This document shows positions 7,112 through 15,358 of a stretch of DNA of 15,368 nt, one piece after another; position 1 is the first letter of the stretch; each line of letters opens with the position of its first letter. Both the position numbers and the translations under genes were made by a program. Origin of the DNA: an uncultured Pedobacter sp. (GTDB lineage: Bacteria > Bacteroidota > Bacteroidia > Sphingobacteriales > Sphingobacteriaceae); contig NZ_CAMLHF010000134.1 of assembly GCF_946479715.1 (NCBI RefSeq), positions 1 through 15,368 of the forward strand. The letters are read 5' to 3'. The notes under the pieces were generated by a model. It made no database searches and was not told the DNA's origin. It was given only the letters and a program-made list of their open reading frames with translations.

Positions 7112-9862
7112 ATGAAAGTAACCAGACTATTTTTATTGATCCCTTTTCACTTTTTATTTGGCAACCTAAACGCTCAGGTTATCAAAGGAACCATTAAAAA
7201 CAGCGCCACACAAGAGGCCGCGCCGGCTGTATCCATTCATGTAAAAAATTCTTCGGAAGGAACCTATTCTGATGACAGGGGAAGATTTCAACTGACCATT
7301 AAAAAGAAATTACCAGTAGTGCTTGTCATCTCTTCTATTGGTTTTGAACCTAAGGAAGTTGATGTGCAAAGTACCTCTACCCCGCTCGATATTACCATTA
7401 ACCCTGCTTCCATACTTGGACAAGAGGTAGTGGTTTCGGCCAGTAGGGTGGTACAGAAAAAGCTCTCCTCTCCGGTAACCATAGAGCAGCTCAGCAGCAA
7501 AGATATCAGCAATTCACCACAGCTAAACTATATGGATATGATCCAGGGTTTAAAAGGAGTCGACGTAACCGTTTCCAGTATTGGTTTTACCAGCATCTCT
7601 ACAAGAGGGTTTAACACCAGCGGGAATACCAATTTCACCCAAATTGTAGATGGGATGGACAACCAGGCACCGGGGCTCAATTTCCCTCTGGGTTCGGCCA
7701 TCAGTTTAACTCAGCTGGATGTTGATAACATTGAAGTACTCTCGGGTGCATCATCTGCACTTTACGGCTCAAGAGGCTTAAATGGAACCATGGTAATGAC
7801 CGGTAAAGACCCATTTAAATACCAGGGTTTAAGCGTGCTGATCACACAGGGAGTTAACCATATTAAAAACAGTGGCAGTTATGATCCTGTAGGCTCTTCA
7901 CCATATTACGATTGGGCAATCCGCTATGCTACAAAGATCAACGAGAAACTGGCTTTTAAAATTAACTCTCAATATACACAGGCGAATGATTGGGTGGCTA
8001 CAGATAGTACCAATAAAAATGGCCCGGGCAGCAGGTTTACAGATCCAAATTATAACGGCGTAAACTATTACGGCGGGGCAACCAACGCAGATATTAATCC
8101 GTTCTTAGAGGGAGCATTAGCAGGAGATCCATCCCTGGCTCCCCTTATTGAGCCTTTGCTGGCCAAACCTAACTACGTAGCCAGAACAGGATATCCGGAA
8201 TACGGATATCTGGATAACAAGGCAAAATTATTCAAAGTAAATGCAGAATTCAGGTATAAAATAAATCCCAAACTAGAGGCAATCATGTCGGGCACATACG
8301 GTACCGGGAACATCGTATACACCAACGATACCCGCTACCAGCTTAAGGCGTTTAAAGTTGGCCAATACCGCGCAGAACTAAAAAGCGACAACTGGTTTGT
8401 CCGCGCATATACCACTTCAGAAAATTCCGGAAGAACCATAATTGCCGGCCCCACTGCGCAGTACATCAATGAAGGATGGAAAACAAGTTACGATGGTGCT
8501 ACAGGAGGATGGTATCCGGAATATACCGGTGCTCTACTTGCGTCTCTGGCCGGAGGAGCCAGCTTAAATGATGCACATTTAGCTGCCAGGGCATTCGCAG
8601 ATCAGGGTCGTGCACAATTAGGAACCCCAGAATTTAATGCCCTAAAAGAAAAAATATCCAATACACCTATTTCTGAGGGTGGCACTTTATTTCTTGATCG
8701 CAGTAAGCTCTACAATGCAGAGGCCCAATACAATTTTACCGATAAAGTTAAATTCATGAGCGTAATTGCCGGGGTTAACTGGCGCTTATATAGCCTGAAC
8801 AGTAAAAACACATTATTCCCTGATAAGGATAAGCCAATCAATGTAAAAGAATACAGTGCCTATGTGCAATTGGCAAAAAAACTGGCAGCGGACAGGTTAA
8901 GCCTGAGTACCTCTTTCCGGTACGACAAGAACACGCTATTCTCTTCTCCTAAAGTAACCTCAAGAGCCTCGGCAGTATATGAGCCTGTTAAAGAAAACTT
9001 TATCCGCTTCTCTTATCAAAATGCGTATAGCTTCCCTTCAAACATTCAGGCACTGCAAAACACGCTTAACGGCTATAATAGTTACTCGTCAGGAGGTTCT
9101 TCTCTATTGCTGAACGACAATTATCATTTCGATCAGTTTCCACCTTATACACTTGAAAGCGTATCCGCTTATCAGCAATCAGGTGATGCCTCAGTATTAA
9201 AGAAATTTGAATACAATGACATTAAACCGCAATCTGTAAATGCCTTTGAGCTTGGTTATGCAGCTTTAATTGGCAAAAGAGTAATGTTTGATGTATTGGG
9301 TTATTTCTCTACATGGAAAAACTTTATCGGCTACGCCAATGTGGCAAATACTCCGGGAACAGACGATGTAACGGCTTTTAAAGATCATAGCACTTATGTA
9401 CAATACAATATTGCTTTTAACGGTGGACAAACCGTAAATACTTACGGCTATGCCGCGAGTGTAAGTGTAGATCTTTCGCATAACTTTTTGGCTAAGGTCA
9501 ACTACTTTTCAGACAACATTAAGAACAAAAACAACAGCCAGGTAAACAACTTTAATACGCCTCATTATCATGTAAACATGGAATTTGGCAACAGTGGTTT
9601 CGGCAAAAAGCAAGAATGGTCGTTTGGCACTACCCTACGTTACAAACCCGGCTATTTTTATGTTGTTTCGGGTGGCTTGGCCGAGGGCAGAGTTCCTAGT
9701 TCTGCAGTTATAGATGCCCAGGTAAGTTACAAACTTATCAAAGCACGTTCTGGTATAAGACTGGGTGCTACAAACATTACCAACAAATACTATTCAACCG
9801 GCGTTGCCAACCCAAACATTGGCGCTGTCTATTATGTAACTTATGCATATAATATCCTTTAA
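7112..9862 (+). CDS. TonB-dependent outer-membrane receptor with carboxypeptidase-regulatory-like domain
   Basis: The protein has 916 residues. A signal peptide occupies 1-21, with cleavage likely after the Ala of LNA before QVIKG. Residues 23-108 form the carboxypeptidase-D-regulatory-like beta-sandwich typical of Bacteroidota receptors (GTIKN at the start, SDDRGRFQLTI at 53-63). EVVVSASRVV at 105-114 is a TonB-box-like stretch. The plug domain is about 115-235 (PVTIEQLSSKDI, IVDGMDNQAPG, NIEVLSGASSALYGSRGLNG), and the rest is a beta-barrel. It ends in YAYNIL, so the terminal residue is not the usual aromatic. It imports some ligand across the outer membrane using TonB/ExbBD energy. No SusD-like gene is adjacent, so it is not a standard glycan SusCD pair. 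The beta-helix lipoprotein starts one base after its stop, indicating translational coupling. Substrate is unknown. Confidence 0.95.
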   Translation: MKVTRLFLLIPFHFLFGNLNAQVIKGTIKNSATQEAAPAVSIHVKNSSEGTYSDDRGRFQLTIKKKLPVVLVISSIGFEPKEVDVQSTSTPLDITINPASILGQEVVVSASRVVQKKLSSPVTIEQLSSKDISNSPQLNYMDMIQGLKGVDVTVSSIGFTSISTRGFNTSGNTNFTQIVDGMDNQAPGLNFPLGSAISLTQLDVDNIEVLSGASSALYGSRGLNGTMVMTGKDPFKYQGLSVLITQGVNHIKNSGSYDPVGSSPYYDWAIRYATKINEKLAFKINSQYTQANDWVATDSTNKNGPGSRFTDPNYNGVNYYGGATNADINPFLEGALAGDPSLAPLIEPLLAKPNYVARTGYPEYGYLDNKAKLFKVNAEFRYKINPKLEAIMSGTYGTGNIVYTNDTRYQLKAFKVGQYRAELKSDNWFVRAYTTSENSGRTIIAGPTAQYINEGWKTSYDGATGGWYPEYTGALLASLAGGASLNDAHLAARAFADQGRAQLGTPEFNALKEKISNTPISEGGTLFLDRSKLYNAEAQYNFTDKVKFMSVIAGVNWRLYSLNSKNTLFPDKDKPINVKEYSAYVQLAKKLAADRLSLSTSFRYDKNTLFSSPKVTSRASAVYEPVKENFIRFSYQNAYSFPSNIQALQNTLNGYNSYSSGGSSLLLNDNYHFDQFPPYTLESVSAYQQSGDASVLKKFEYNDIKPQSVNAFELGYAALIGKRVMFDVLGYFSTWKNFIGYANVANTPGTDDVTAFKDHSTYVQYNIAFNGGQTVNTYGYAASVSVDLSHNFLAKVNYFSDNIKNKNNSQVNNFNTPHYHVNMEFGNSGFGKKQEWSFGTTLRYKPGYFYVVSGGLAEGRVPSSAVIDAQVSYKLIKARSGIRLGATNITNKYYSTGVANPNIGAVYYVTYAYNIL

Positions 9863-9863
9863 T

Positions 9864-11147
9864 ATGAAAAACATCCCATCATTAATCATTGCCCTTTTTG
9901 TTACAATTTCTTTGTTTTCGTGCACAGGAAACAAGTCAATACAAGATGGAAGCTACAAAACCAGATTAACGTTTAAACCTGGTGAAGAACAGAAAATTGC
10001 CGAAGCCTTCCTGTCGATAAAAGACAGCACACATATTTTATTGAAGCAGGGCACCTATAAATTCGATAATCTGAGTATTGCACAGGTGAACCACATCATG
10101 ATCCAGGGCGAAGGACATGACAAAACCATTCTCGACTTTAAAGAACAGAGCCAGGGTGGCGAAGGGATCAGGGTAACAGATGTAAAAGGTTTTGTGATTG
10201 ACGGCATGACCATTCGCGACTCTAAAGGAGATCTGCTAAAGATCAACAAGAGCCGTGATGTAACCGTTACCAACCTGCATGCAGTTTGGAGTAAAGCCGA
10301 CTCAACCAGCGGTGGCTATGCCATTTACCCTGTAATGTGTAAAAATGTATTGATAGAAAACTGTTATACAGAGGGCTCATCAGATGCGGGCATCTATGTT
10401 GGGCAAACAGATAGCGCAGTGGTAAGGAAATGTAAAGCAGCAAAAAATGTTGCTGGCTGTGAAATCGAAAACACATCTAATGCGCAGGTTTACGACAATG
10501 AGTTTTACAATAACACCGCCGGATTTTTGGTGTTCGACTTACCTGATCTTTCAAAAAAAGGCGGCCATGTTAAAGCCTACAACAATTACATCCATGATAA
10601 TAATTTCAGAAACTTTGCAAAGGCAGGCAGCTTTGGCACCTCTTGGGGTGTAGGTAATGCATCCCCTGGAAGCGGTATTATTATATTGGCTGCATCAGAT
10701 ATTGAAATCTATAACAACCGGATCATCAACAACAATTCATCTTCAATAACCATTGCTTCGGGCTTTGCAGTTGATGAGAAAGCCGCCGAGAAAATAAACG
10801 ACAATTACTTTCCCATTTCAAAAAACATCAGCATTCATAACAATACAATAGAAATGGGGCCAGCATTTCCAGAACCAGCTTATGAGCATCGTATTGGCAA
10901 AATACTGGTAGCCGTTGAACAGCAGCTAAATGCCAGTGATCCGGCAAGAAAAAACAAACGTATCCCTTTCATTATGTACGATGGCATCTCGAGCAATATC
11001 TTAACCAAGGGTACCGGAGTTAACCCCGATTCTATTTGCATAAAACAATCGGGCGATAACCTTTTTGTAAATGCCGACTTTTTAAACATCAGCAACCCTA
11101 AAAACTGGAAACCAAACACAAACATTACCCCTTACATCTGCAAGTAA
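9864..11147 (+). CDS. Parallel beta-helix lipoprotein (TIGR03805-like)
   Basis: The start is placed at the ATG at 9864, giving 427 residues. An in-frame ATG at 9843 overlaps the receptor gene and would put seven residues before a clean lipoprotein signal, so it is rejected. From Met9864, MKNIPSLIIALFVTISLFSC is a lipoprotein signal with lipobox LFSC and lipidated Cys20. The mature part is a right-handed parallel beta-helix with repeated rungs such as VLIENCYTEGSSDAGIYVG, NAQVYDNEFYNNTAGFLVFD and DIEIYNNRIINNNSSSITIA. The sequence closely recalls the TIGR03805 beta-helix family, which regularly occurs beside, or fused to, TIGR03806. That pairing is exactly reproduced here, with the partner 12 bp downstream. 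Beta-helices of this kind often bind or cleave polysaccharide, but I see no catalytic signature and do not assign an enzyme activity. It is expected to be anchored in the outer membrane. Confidence 0.88.
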   Translation: MKNIPSLIIALFVTISLFSCTGNKSIQDGSYKTRLTFKPGEEQKIAEAFLSIKDSTHILLKQGTYKFDNLSIAQVNHIMIQGEGHDKTILDFKEQSQGGEGIRVTDVKGFVIDGMTIRDSKGDLLKINKSRDVTVTNLHAVWSKADSTSGGYAIYPVMCKNVLIENCYTEGSSDAGIYVGQTDSAVVRKCKAAKNVAGCEIENTSNAQVYDNEFYNNTAGFLVFDLPDLSKKGGHVKAYNNYIHDNNFRNFAKAGSFGTSWGVGNASPGSGIIILAASDIEIYNNRIINNNSSSITIASGFAVDEKAAEKINDNYFPISKNISIHNNTIEMGPAFPEPAYEHRIGKILVAVEQQLNASDPARKNKRIPFIMYDGISSNILTKGTGVNPDSICIKQSGDNLFVNADFLNISNPKNWKPNTNITPYICK

Positions 11148-11159
11148 AAATTAGTATCA

Positions 11160-12224
11160 ATGCGTAAAACTTATCTTTTAGGGTTTCTCCTCCTTTTCAG
11201 TATTTCACTTTCCATTTTAAGTGAGCAGGGTTGTAAAAACAAAACCGGCCAACCTATACAAAACAGTGGCTTTGTATTTAAAGAAAAACTATCTGATTAT
11301 GGTTTCTTTAAAAACAAACTAAAGGATCTTGATCCCAATGAAGGCGTTTTGCATTATGATATCAGTACCGCTCTCTTTACAGATTATGCTGTTAAAGACC
11401 GTTTCATTGTTTTACCAAAAGGTACTGCAATGAAGTATACGGCAGAGGGTGCGCTTGATTTCCCTGACTCAACCATCATCGTTAAAAACTTTGCTTATAC
11501 CAATGTCAATCATCAGAAGATCATGATCGAAACAAGGCTACTGGTTAAAGACCCCACAGATAAGAACTGGAAAGTGATGAATTATCTGTGGAATAAAGAA
11601 CAAACAGAGGCCGTCAAACACATTACCGGAGCAAAAGTCCCGATTACCTTATTGGATAATGATGGCAATAAGCTCTTTACAAATTATCAGGTACCCAACA
11701 CCAACGATTGTAAGCGTTGCCACATTAAAAATGATGTGCTAATCCCTATCGGTCCAAAGGCCAGAAACCTTAACATTACCATTTCCAGGCAAAGTACCAA
11801 TCAACTTAAGGCGTGGGCGGCAAAAGGAGTGCTAAAAGGATTACCGGAAACCGGGGCGGTAGCTCAACTACCAAATTGGGCAGATGCCAGGCGTTATAGT
11901 CTGGAGCAACGTGCAAGAGCATACCTTGATATAAACTGTGCCCACTGCCATACCAAAGGAGGCGATGCATACAATACAGGTCTGTTTTTAGAATATGAAC
12001 AAACCAATCCAAATCATTTAGGGATAAGAAAAGCTCCGGTTTCGGCAGGAGGTGGTGCTGGCGGGCTTGATTATGATATTATACCCGGCGATGCTACCCA
12101 TTCTATTTTAGCTTACAGGATGAATAGTACAGAGCCGGGCACTGCTATGCCTGAACTTGCAAGAACCCTTCCTCATAAAGAAGGAATTAAATTGATCAGA
12201 GAATGGATAAATAGCTTAAAATAA
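11160..12224 (+). CDS. Diheme c-type cytochrome-like exported protein (TIGR03806 / SO2930-like)
   Basis: The protein has 354 residues. The N-terminus (1-24) is a hydrophobic export signal ending SEQGC, with Cys25. It may be a lipoprotein, but Glu at -3 makes the lipobox non-canonical, so plain secretion is possible. Two heme-c attachment motifs are visible: CKRCH at 184-188 and CAHCH at 260-264. Met330 in GTAMPEL near the C-terminus could be an axial ligand for the second heme. Residues 40-175 form a conserved beta-rich region of unknown role (SDYGFFKNKL, ALFTDYAVKDRF, VMNYLWNKEQTEA). This layout matches the family annotated as SO2930-type diheme cytochromes, partner of the beta-helix family encoded 12 bp upstream. 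It acts in the periplasm or at the outer membrane, presumably moving electrons; the redox partner is unknown. The two-heme assignment is direct from sequence; the family name is from memory. Confidence 0.88.
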   Translation: MRKTYLLGFLLLFSISLSILSEQGCKNKTGQPIQNSGFVFKEKLSDYGFFKNKLKDLDPNEGVLHYDISTALFTDYAVKDRFIVLPKGTAMKYTAEGALDFPDSTIIVKNFAYTNVNHQKIMIETRLLVKDPTDKNWKVMNYLWNKEQTEAVKHITGAKVPITLLDNDGNKLFTNYQVPNTNDCKRCHIKNDVLIPIGPKARNLNITISRQSTNQLKAWAAKGVLKGLPETGAVAQLPNWADARRYSLEQRARAYLDINCAHCHTKGGDAYNTGLFLEYEQTNPNHLGIRKAPVSAGGGAGGLDYDIIPGDATHSILAYRMNSTEPGTAMPELARTLPHKEGIKLIREWINSLK

Positions 12225-12258
12225 AAAAGAACAGCCGGATATTTCTTCCGACTGTTCT
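12223..12258 (-). terminator. Intrinsic terminator for the minus-strand GH2 gene
   Basis: AGAACAGCCGGA (12228-12239) and TCCGACTGTTCT (12247-12258) form a 12-bp stem with one mismatch and a 7-nt loop. On the minus strand the hairpin is followed by a run of six T (complement of 12223-12228). On the plus strand it is followed by AACCTAATTC with no T-run. It therefore suits transcription arriving from the GH2 gene, about 170 bp past that gene's stop, and sits directly against the stop codon of the cytochrome gene. Confidence 0.7.
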
Positions 12259-12291
12259 AACCTAATTCACAAAACTCCCTAAGTTTATGAA

Positions 12292-12321
12292 TGCTGTGCA
12301 TCCATCCGGATCAACACAGCA
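12292..12321. other. Intergenic inverted repeat without U-tract
   Basis: TGCTGTG (12292-12298) and CACAGCA (12315-12321) form a perfect 7-bp inverted repeat. The 16-nt loop contains the self-complementary ATCCGGAT (12304-12311). No T-run follows on either strand. It may be a structured 3' untranslated element or chance. Together with the flanking hairpins it accounts for what is visible in the 203-bp convergent gap; no gene is seen there. Confidence 0.3.
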
Positions 12322-12360
12322 CTCAGCCTAAATAGTGTTAAACCAAATATGGTATGGCCA

Positions 12361-12389
12361 GATCAGGGCTAACCATTCCCTGATCCTTT
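12361..12389 (+). terminator. Probable terminator for the plus-strand receptor/cytochrome operon
   Basis: GATCAGGG (12361-12368) and CCCTGATC (12378-12385) form a perfect GC-containing 8-bp stem with a 9-nt loop. On the plus strand it is followed by CTTTATTAAC, a short imperfect T-run; on the minus strand no T-run follows. It lies about 135 bp past the cytochrome stop and fits plus-strand transcription, complementing the minus-strand terminator at 12223-12258. Confidence 0.55.
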
Positions 12390-12427
12390 ATTAACTAACA
12401 ATCCGCAAGGGGGCGGAAAGATCTTTA

Positions 12428-15358
12428 TTACAGCTTCTCCTTCAATGCCTCATAGGTCTTTTTATAATCTGCATTATCAGGATCCTTTTCAAGCAGCTTT
12501 TTACTCCAGGATAATGCTTTAGCGAGCTCATCTTTGTCTGCACTATGTTCCAATACAAAGTTGGCATTGGTATTTATGGTCGCCAGGTTGGCTGTATCTT
12601 CATATTTCTCGGTGTAGTTTACAATTGCTGAGGCAAAAGCTTTCCAGTCCTTACCGTAATAAAAAAATAGCTTGGCTCTGGTAACAGTCCGGTCGGCAGT
12701 TACGGCATCATGCTTCTGTGTTACAGATGCGGCTATTGCTTTCCAGTCAGGGATTTTGTCTTCAGCTTTAGCAGCCTCAACAGCCGGGTTAATCATTGCG
12801 TCGGCAATGGCTTTATCCTTTTGCTTAATATCCGTAACATCAGCACCAGCTGATTTTGGAGCGGCAGCTACCACTTTACTCAGCTCATCAACGGTATTCC
12901 CGGAAACTCCTTTATGCTGATCAATGGCGCCCTGGAACATTCCTCGCTCCTGTTCTGGAATGTTATTTCCATATTTAGCTAAATAAGCCGACGCAGCCGG
13001 AACATACTTAGACCAGTCCTGATTGTTATAAAAATGCACGGTTTTAGCACGTAACAAAATCTCATCGGCCGGGGCACCATAAGGTTTCACTTTAGCCTCA
13101 ACTGCCATCCAATCTATCTTGGCAGGATCAGCAAGCATTGGCTCCATATCACCTTTAAAGATCATGTTCATCATATTAACGGTATACTGTCTGTCGCCCA
13201 GCGCTTTCTTAAAAGCTTCCGGATTCTCTATCATAAACTTAAAACCAGGATCTTTGGTGCTTTTGGCAAATTGTGCTACCGATTGGATATCCTCGTCACT
13301 CAAAGGTGTTTTCAGGGTAGCAATGTAAGCCCTGCCGGCTAATGCAGCACCTGGCTTATCACCAGCCTGTGCGGCCATCATAGCAAGCTGTTTCAAAAAG
13401 GCGGGTTCACGCTTGCCATCAATGTATTGCTGCAGCATATTACTATAAAGCTGTGCCGGTTCAGTCAGATCCGCATCCTTTGCCGTCACACCATTGGCAC
13501 CCGTCATCTCGAGGGAAGCATAGCGACGAAAGATCTCCTGATCCTGCAAATCCGGATTCAATTGACTGTGTATCTTGCGCAATTCTGCAAAAGGGATTTT
13601 AACCACTTCCCGGTCGTAAGTCATCAAGCCATTCTGTTCGCTTTCCACATCAAAGGGCTGGGTGTATATAGAGCCAGACATTCCCTCTGCTTCAAAGAGT
13701 TTTAAATGCTGGTTCATAATGGCATACTTGGCTTTCAGGCCGGCAGGCTTTTCCTGGATGTATCCCCATTGTGAACCAGGATTCCACTGGTGATTAGGAA
13801 TAAACACACCAATACCACCAAACTCTCCGCATACCTGTGCTTTACCATTTTGCTTAAGTGAATTCATCGGGTCCGGATATGCGTGTACATCTGTCATATC
13901 CGCTGCAACATAAGGGTTAGCTCTTGGTGCACGTAATTGCTCATTTACATAAAGTAATTCTCCGGAGTGTCCATTTACTATCCTCGAGGGGTCAGTAGTC
14001 TTCATCCACTTGGTCAATCGTTCCTGATCGTATTGCCCCCAGGCTTCATTGAACAGCACCCAGGTTGTGATAGATGGATAATTATGTAGTTGTTTTAAAA
14101 TTTCTTTACTTCCGCTTTCAAAAGCTTCCTTTGAACCTTCAGGCAAGCCCTGATTAGGATTTACCATATCCTGCCATACCAGCATACCTAATTTATCAGC
14201 ATGGTAATACCAGCGGGCAGGTTCTACTTTGATGTGCTTACGGATGGTATTGAAACCCATGGCTTTGATTGCTTTAATATCAAAAGCCAGGGCTTCATCA
14301 GTTGGCGCCGTGTACAAACCTTCAGGCCAAAAACCCTGATCCAAGGTTCCTAAATTGTAATAAGGCTTATTATTCAACATAATGCGGTCTATCCCTTTGC
14401 TGTCTTTAGCAACCGAAATTTTACGCATCCCGAAATAAGACTTTACCTCATCTACAACCGTATTTCCTTTTTTCAGTTTTACCACCAGGTCATATAAATA
14501 CGGATTGGCTGGCGACCATAGTTTCGCATTTTTCACTGGCAATAAAAGATTTGTTCCTGTTGCTCCTTTTATCGTACTTACTACCTTACCTTCTGCCAAA
14601 GCATTTATTTCAACAGTATAACCTGCTGTACCGTTTGCAGCAATGTTCAATATACCTTTATCAATATCAGGAGTCATATACAGAGAAGATATCGATGCGC
14701 CAGGCACCACCTCCATCCAAACAGTTTGCCAGATACCCGATGTTGGGGTATAGTAAATATTTTCGGGCTTAAGCACTTGTTTCCCATGTGGCCCAACACC
14801 TTCACCTGTAGGGTCAAATACCTTTACTACAACTTCATTATCACCATCTTTAAGTGCCGGAGTAATGTCTAAAGAAAACTCGGTGTAGCCACCTTCATGT
14901 TTCCCTACTTGCTGACCATTAACAAATACAGTGGCTTCATAGTCAACTGCACCAAAATTCAGCTTCACTTTATCTCCGGTCTTTGTATCAGGTTTTATAA
15001 TCGTTCTCTTATACCATAGGTTCTGATTTGGCTTTAACGACTTTTTAACGCCAGACAGAGCAGATTCCAATGGATAAGGAACCAGGATTTGTCCATCATA
15101 GGCAGATGGTTTTACTGCATTCTTTGCAGTTATCGCATAGTCCCATAATCCATTCAGATTGGTCCACTTTTCGCGCACCATTTGTGGTCTTGGATATTCT
15201 TTTAAAGCATTGGTTGGCGATACCGCTGCAGCCCAGCGGCTTTGAATGGTTACTGGTTGCATTTTCCATCCCGTCTGCGCCTGCACCCCCATTGTAACAA
15301 CAAGGGCCATTACCAAAATTGAGGTCTTAAAACCATTCGGTTTCATACTAATTTTCAT
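12428..15358 (-). CDS. Secreted glycoside hydrolase family 2 protein with C-terminal helical-repeat extension
   Basis: The protein has 976 residues. A signal peptide (about 1-28, ending GVQAQ) indicates export. Residues 58-218 form the GH2 sugar-binding jelly roll (NLNGLWDYAI at 67-76, NGQQVGKHEGGYTEFSLDIT at 147-166) and about 220-310 the Ig-like domain. About 312-600 is the TIM barrel (AMGFNTIRKHIK at 366-377). The catalytic pair is visible: acid/base Glu438 in LFNEAWGQYD and nucleophile Glu512 in CGEFGG. The fold points to hydrolysis of beta-galactosides, beta-glucuronides or related glycosides in the periplasm; substrate cannot be told from sequence. About 370 further residues (605-976) are helix-rich and not part of the usual GH2 core, with an internal duplication. 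The ATG at 15358 lies near the window edge; Met5 (15346) is an alternative start. No neighbour on this strand is visible. Confidence 0.93.
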   Translation of the reverse strand: MKISMKPNGFKTSILVMALVVTMGVQAQTGWKMQPVTIQSRWAAAVSPTNALKEYPRPQMVREKWTNLNGLWDYAITAKNAVKPSAYDGQILVPYPLESALSGVKKSLKPNQNLWYKRTIIKPDTKTGDKVKLNFGAVDYEATVFVNGQQVGKHEGGYTEFSLDITPALKDGDNEVVVKVFDPTGEGVGPHGKQVLKPENIYYTPTSGIWQTVWMEVVPGASISSLYMTPDIDKGILNIAANGTAGYTVEINALAEGKVVSTIKGATGTNLLLPVKNAKLWSPANPYLYDLVVKLKKGNTVVDEVKSYFGMRKISVAKDSKGIDRIMLNNKPYYNLGTLDQGFWPEGLYTAPTDEALAFDIKAIKAMGFNTIRKHIKVEPARWYYHADKLGMLVWQDMVNPNQGLPEGSKEAFESGSKEILKQLHNYPSITTWVLFNEAWGQYDQERLTKWMKTTDPSRIVNGHSGELLYVNEQLRAPRANPYVAADMTDVHAYPDPMNSLKQNGKAQVCGEFGGIGVFIPNHQWNPGSQWGYIQEKPAGLKAKYAIMNQHLKLFEAEGMSGSIYTQPFDVESEQNGLMTYDREVVKIPFAELRKIHSQLNPDLQDQEIFRRYASLEMTGANGVTAKDADLTEPAQLYSNMLQQYIDGKREPAFLKQLAMMAAQAGDKPGAALAGRAYIATLKTPLSDEDIQSVAQFAKSTKDPGFKFMIENPEAFKKALGDRQYTVNMMNMIFKGDMEPMLADPAKIDWMAVEAKVKPYGAPADEILLRAKTVHFYNNQDWSKYVPAASAYLAKYGNNIPEQERGMFQGAIDQHKGVSGNTVDELSKVVAAAPKSAGADVTDIKQKDKAIADAMINPAVEAAKAEDKIPDWKAIAASVTQKHDAVTADRTVTRAKLFFYYGKDWKAFASAIVNYTEKYEDTANLATINTNANFVLEHSADKDELAKALSWSKKLLEKDPDNADYKKTYEALKEKL
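12509..13123 (-). repeat. Two-copy protein repeat in the C-terminal extension of the GH2 enzyme
   Basis: Residues 746-828 and 869-950 of the GH2 protein can be aligned with small indels. Shared landmarks in order are a DW pair (749/871), RAK (770/894), a second DW (781/904), KY (795/918) and DEL (824/943). The pattern suggests two copies of an alpha-helical (TPR-like) unit separated by a charged Ala/Lys/Asp linker. A third, weaker unit may precede them (about 665-735). The alignment was done by eye. Confidence 0.6.

Noticed and set aside
7112..9862. SusC-type glycan transporter
   Set aside because: The receptor has the SusC-like N-terminal domain, but no SusD-like lipoprotein follows; the next gene is a beta-helix protein.
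9843..9863. Upstream in-frame ATG for the beta-helix lipoprotein gene
   Set aside because: It overlaps the receptor gene and adds seven residues in front of a compact lipoprotein signal (LFSC) that starts cleanly at 9864.
12292..12321. Terminator at the TGCTGTG/CACAGCA inverted repeat
   Set aside because: Only a 7-bp stem with a 16-nt loop and no T-run on either strand; kept as a low-confidence inverted repeat only.
12672..12920. Plus-strand 82-codon open frame opposite the GH2 gene
   Set aside because: Its Ala/Ser-rich product is a by-product of the Ala/Lys/Asp-rich repeat region encoded on the other strand.
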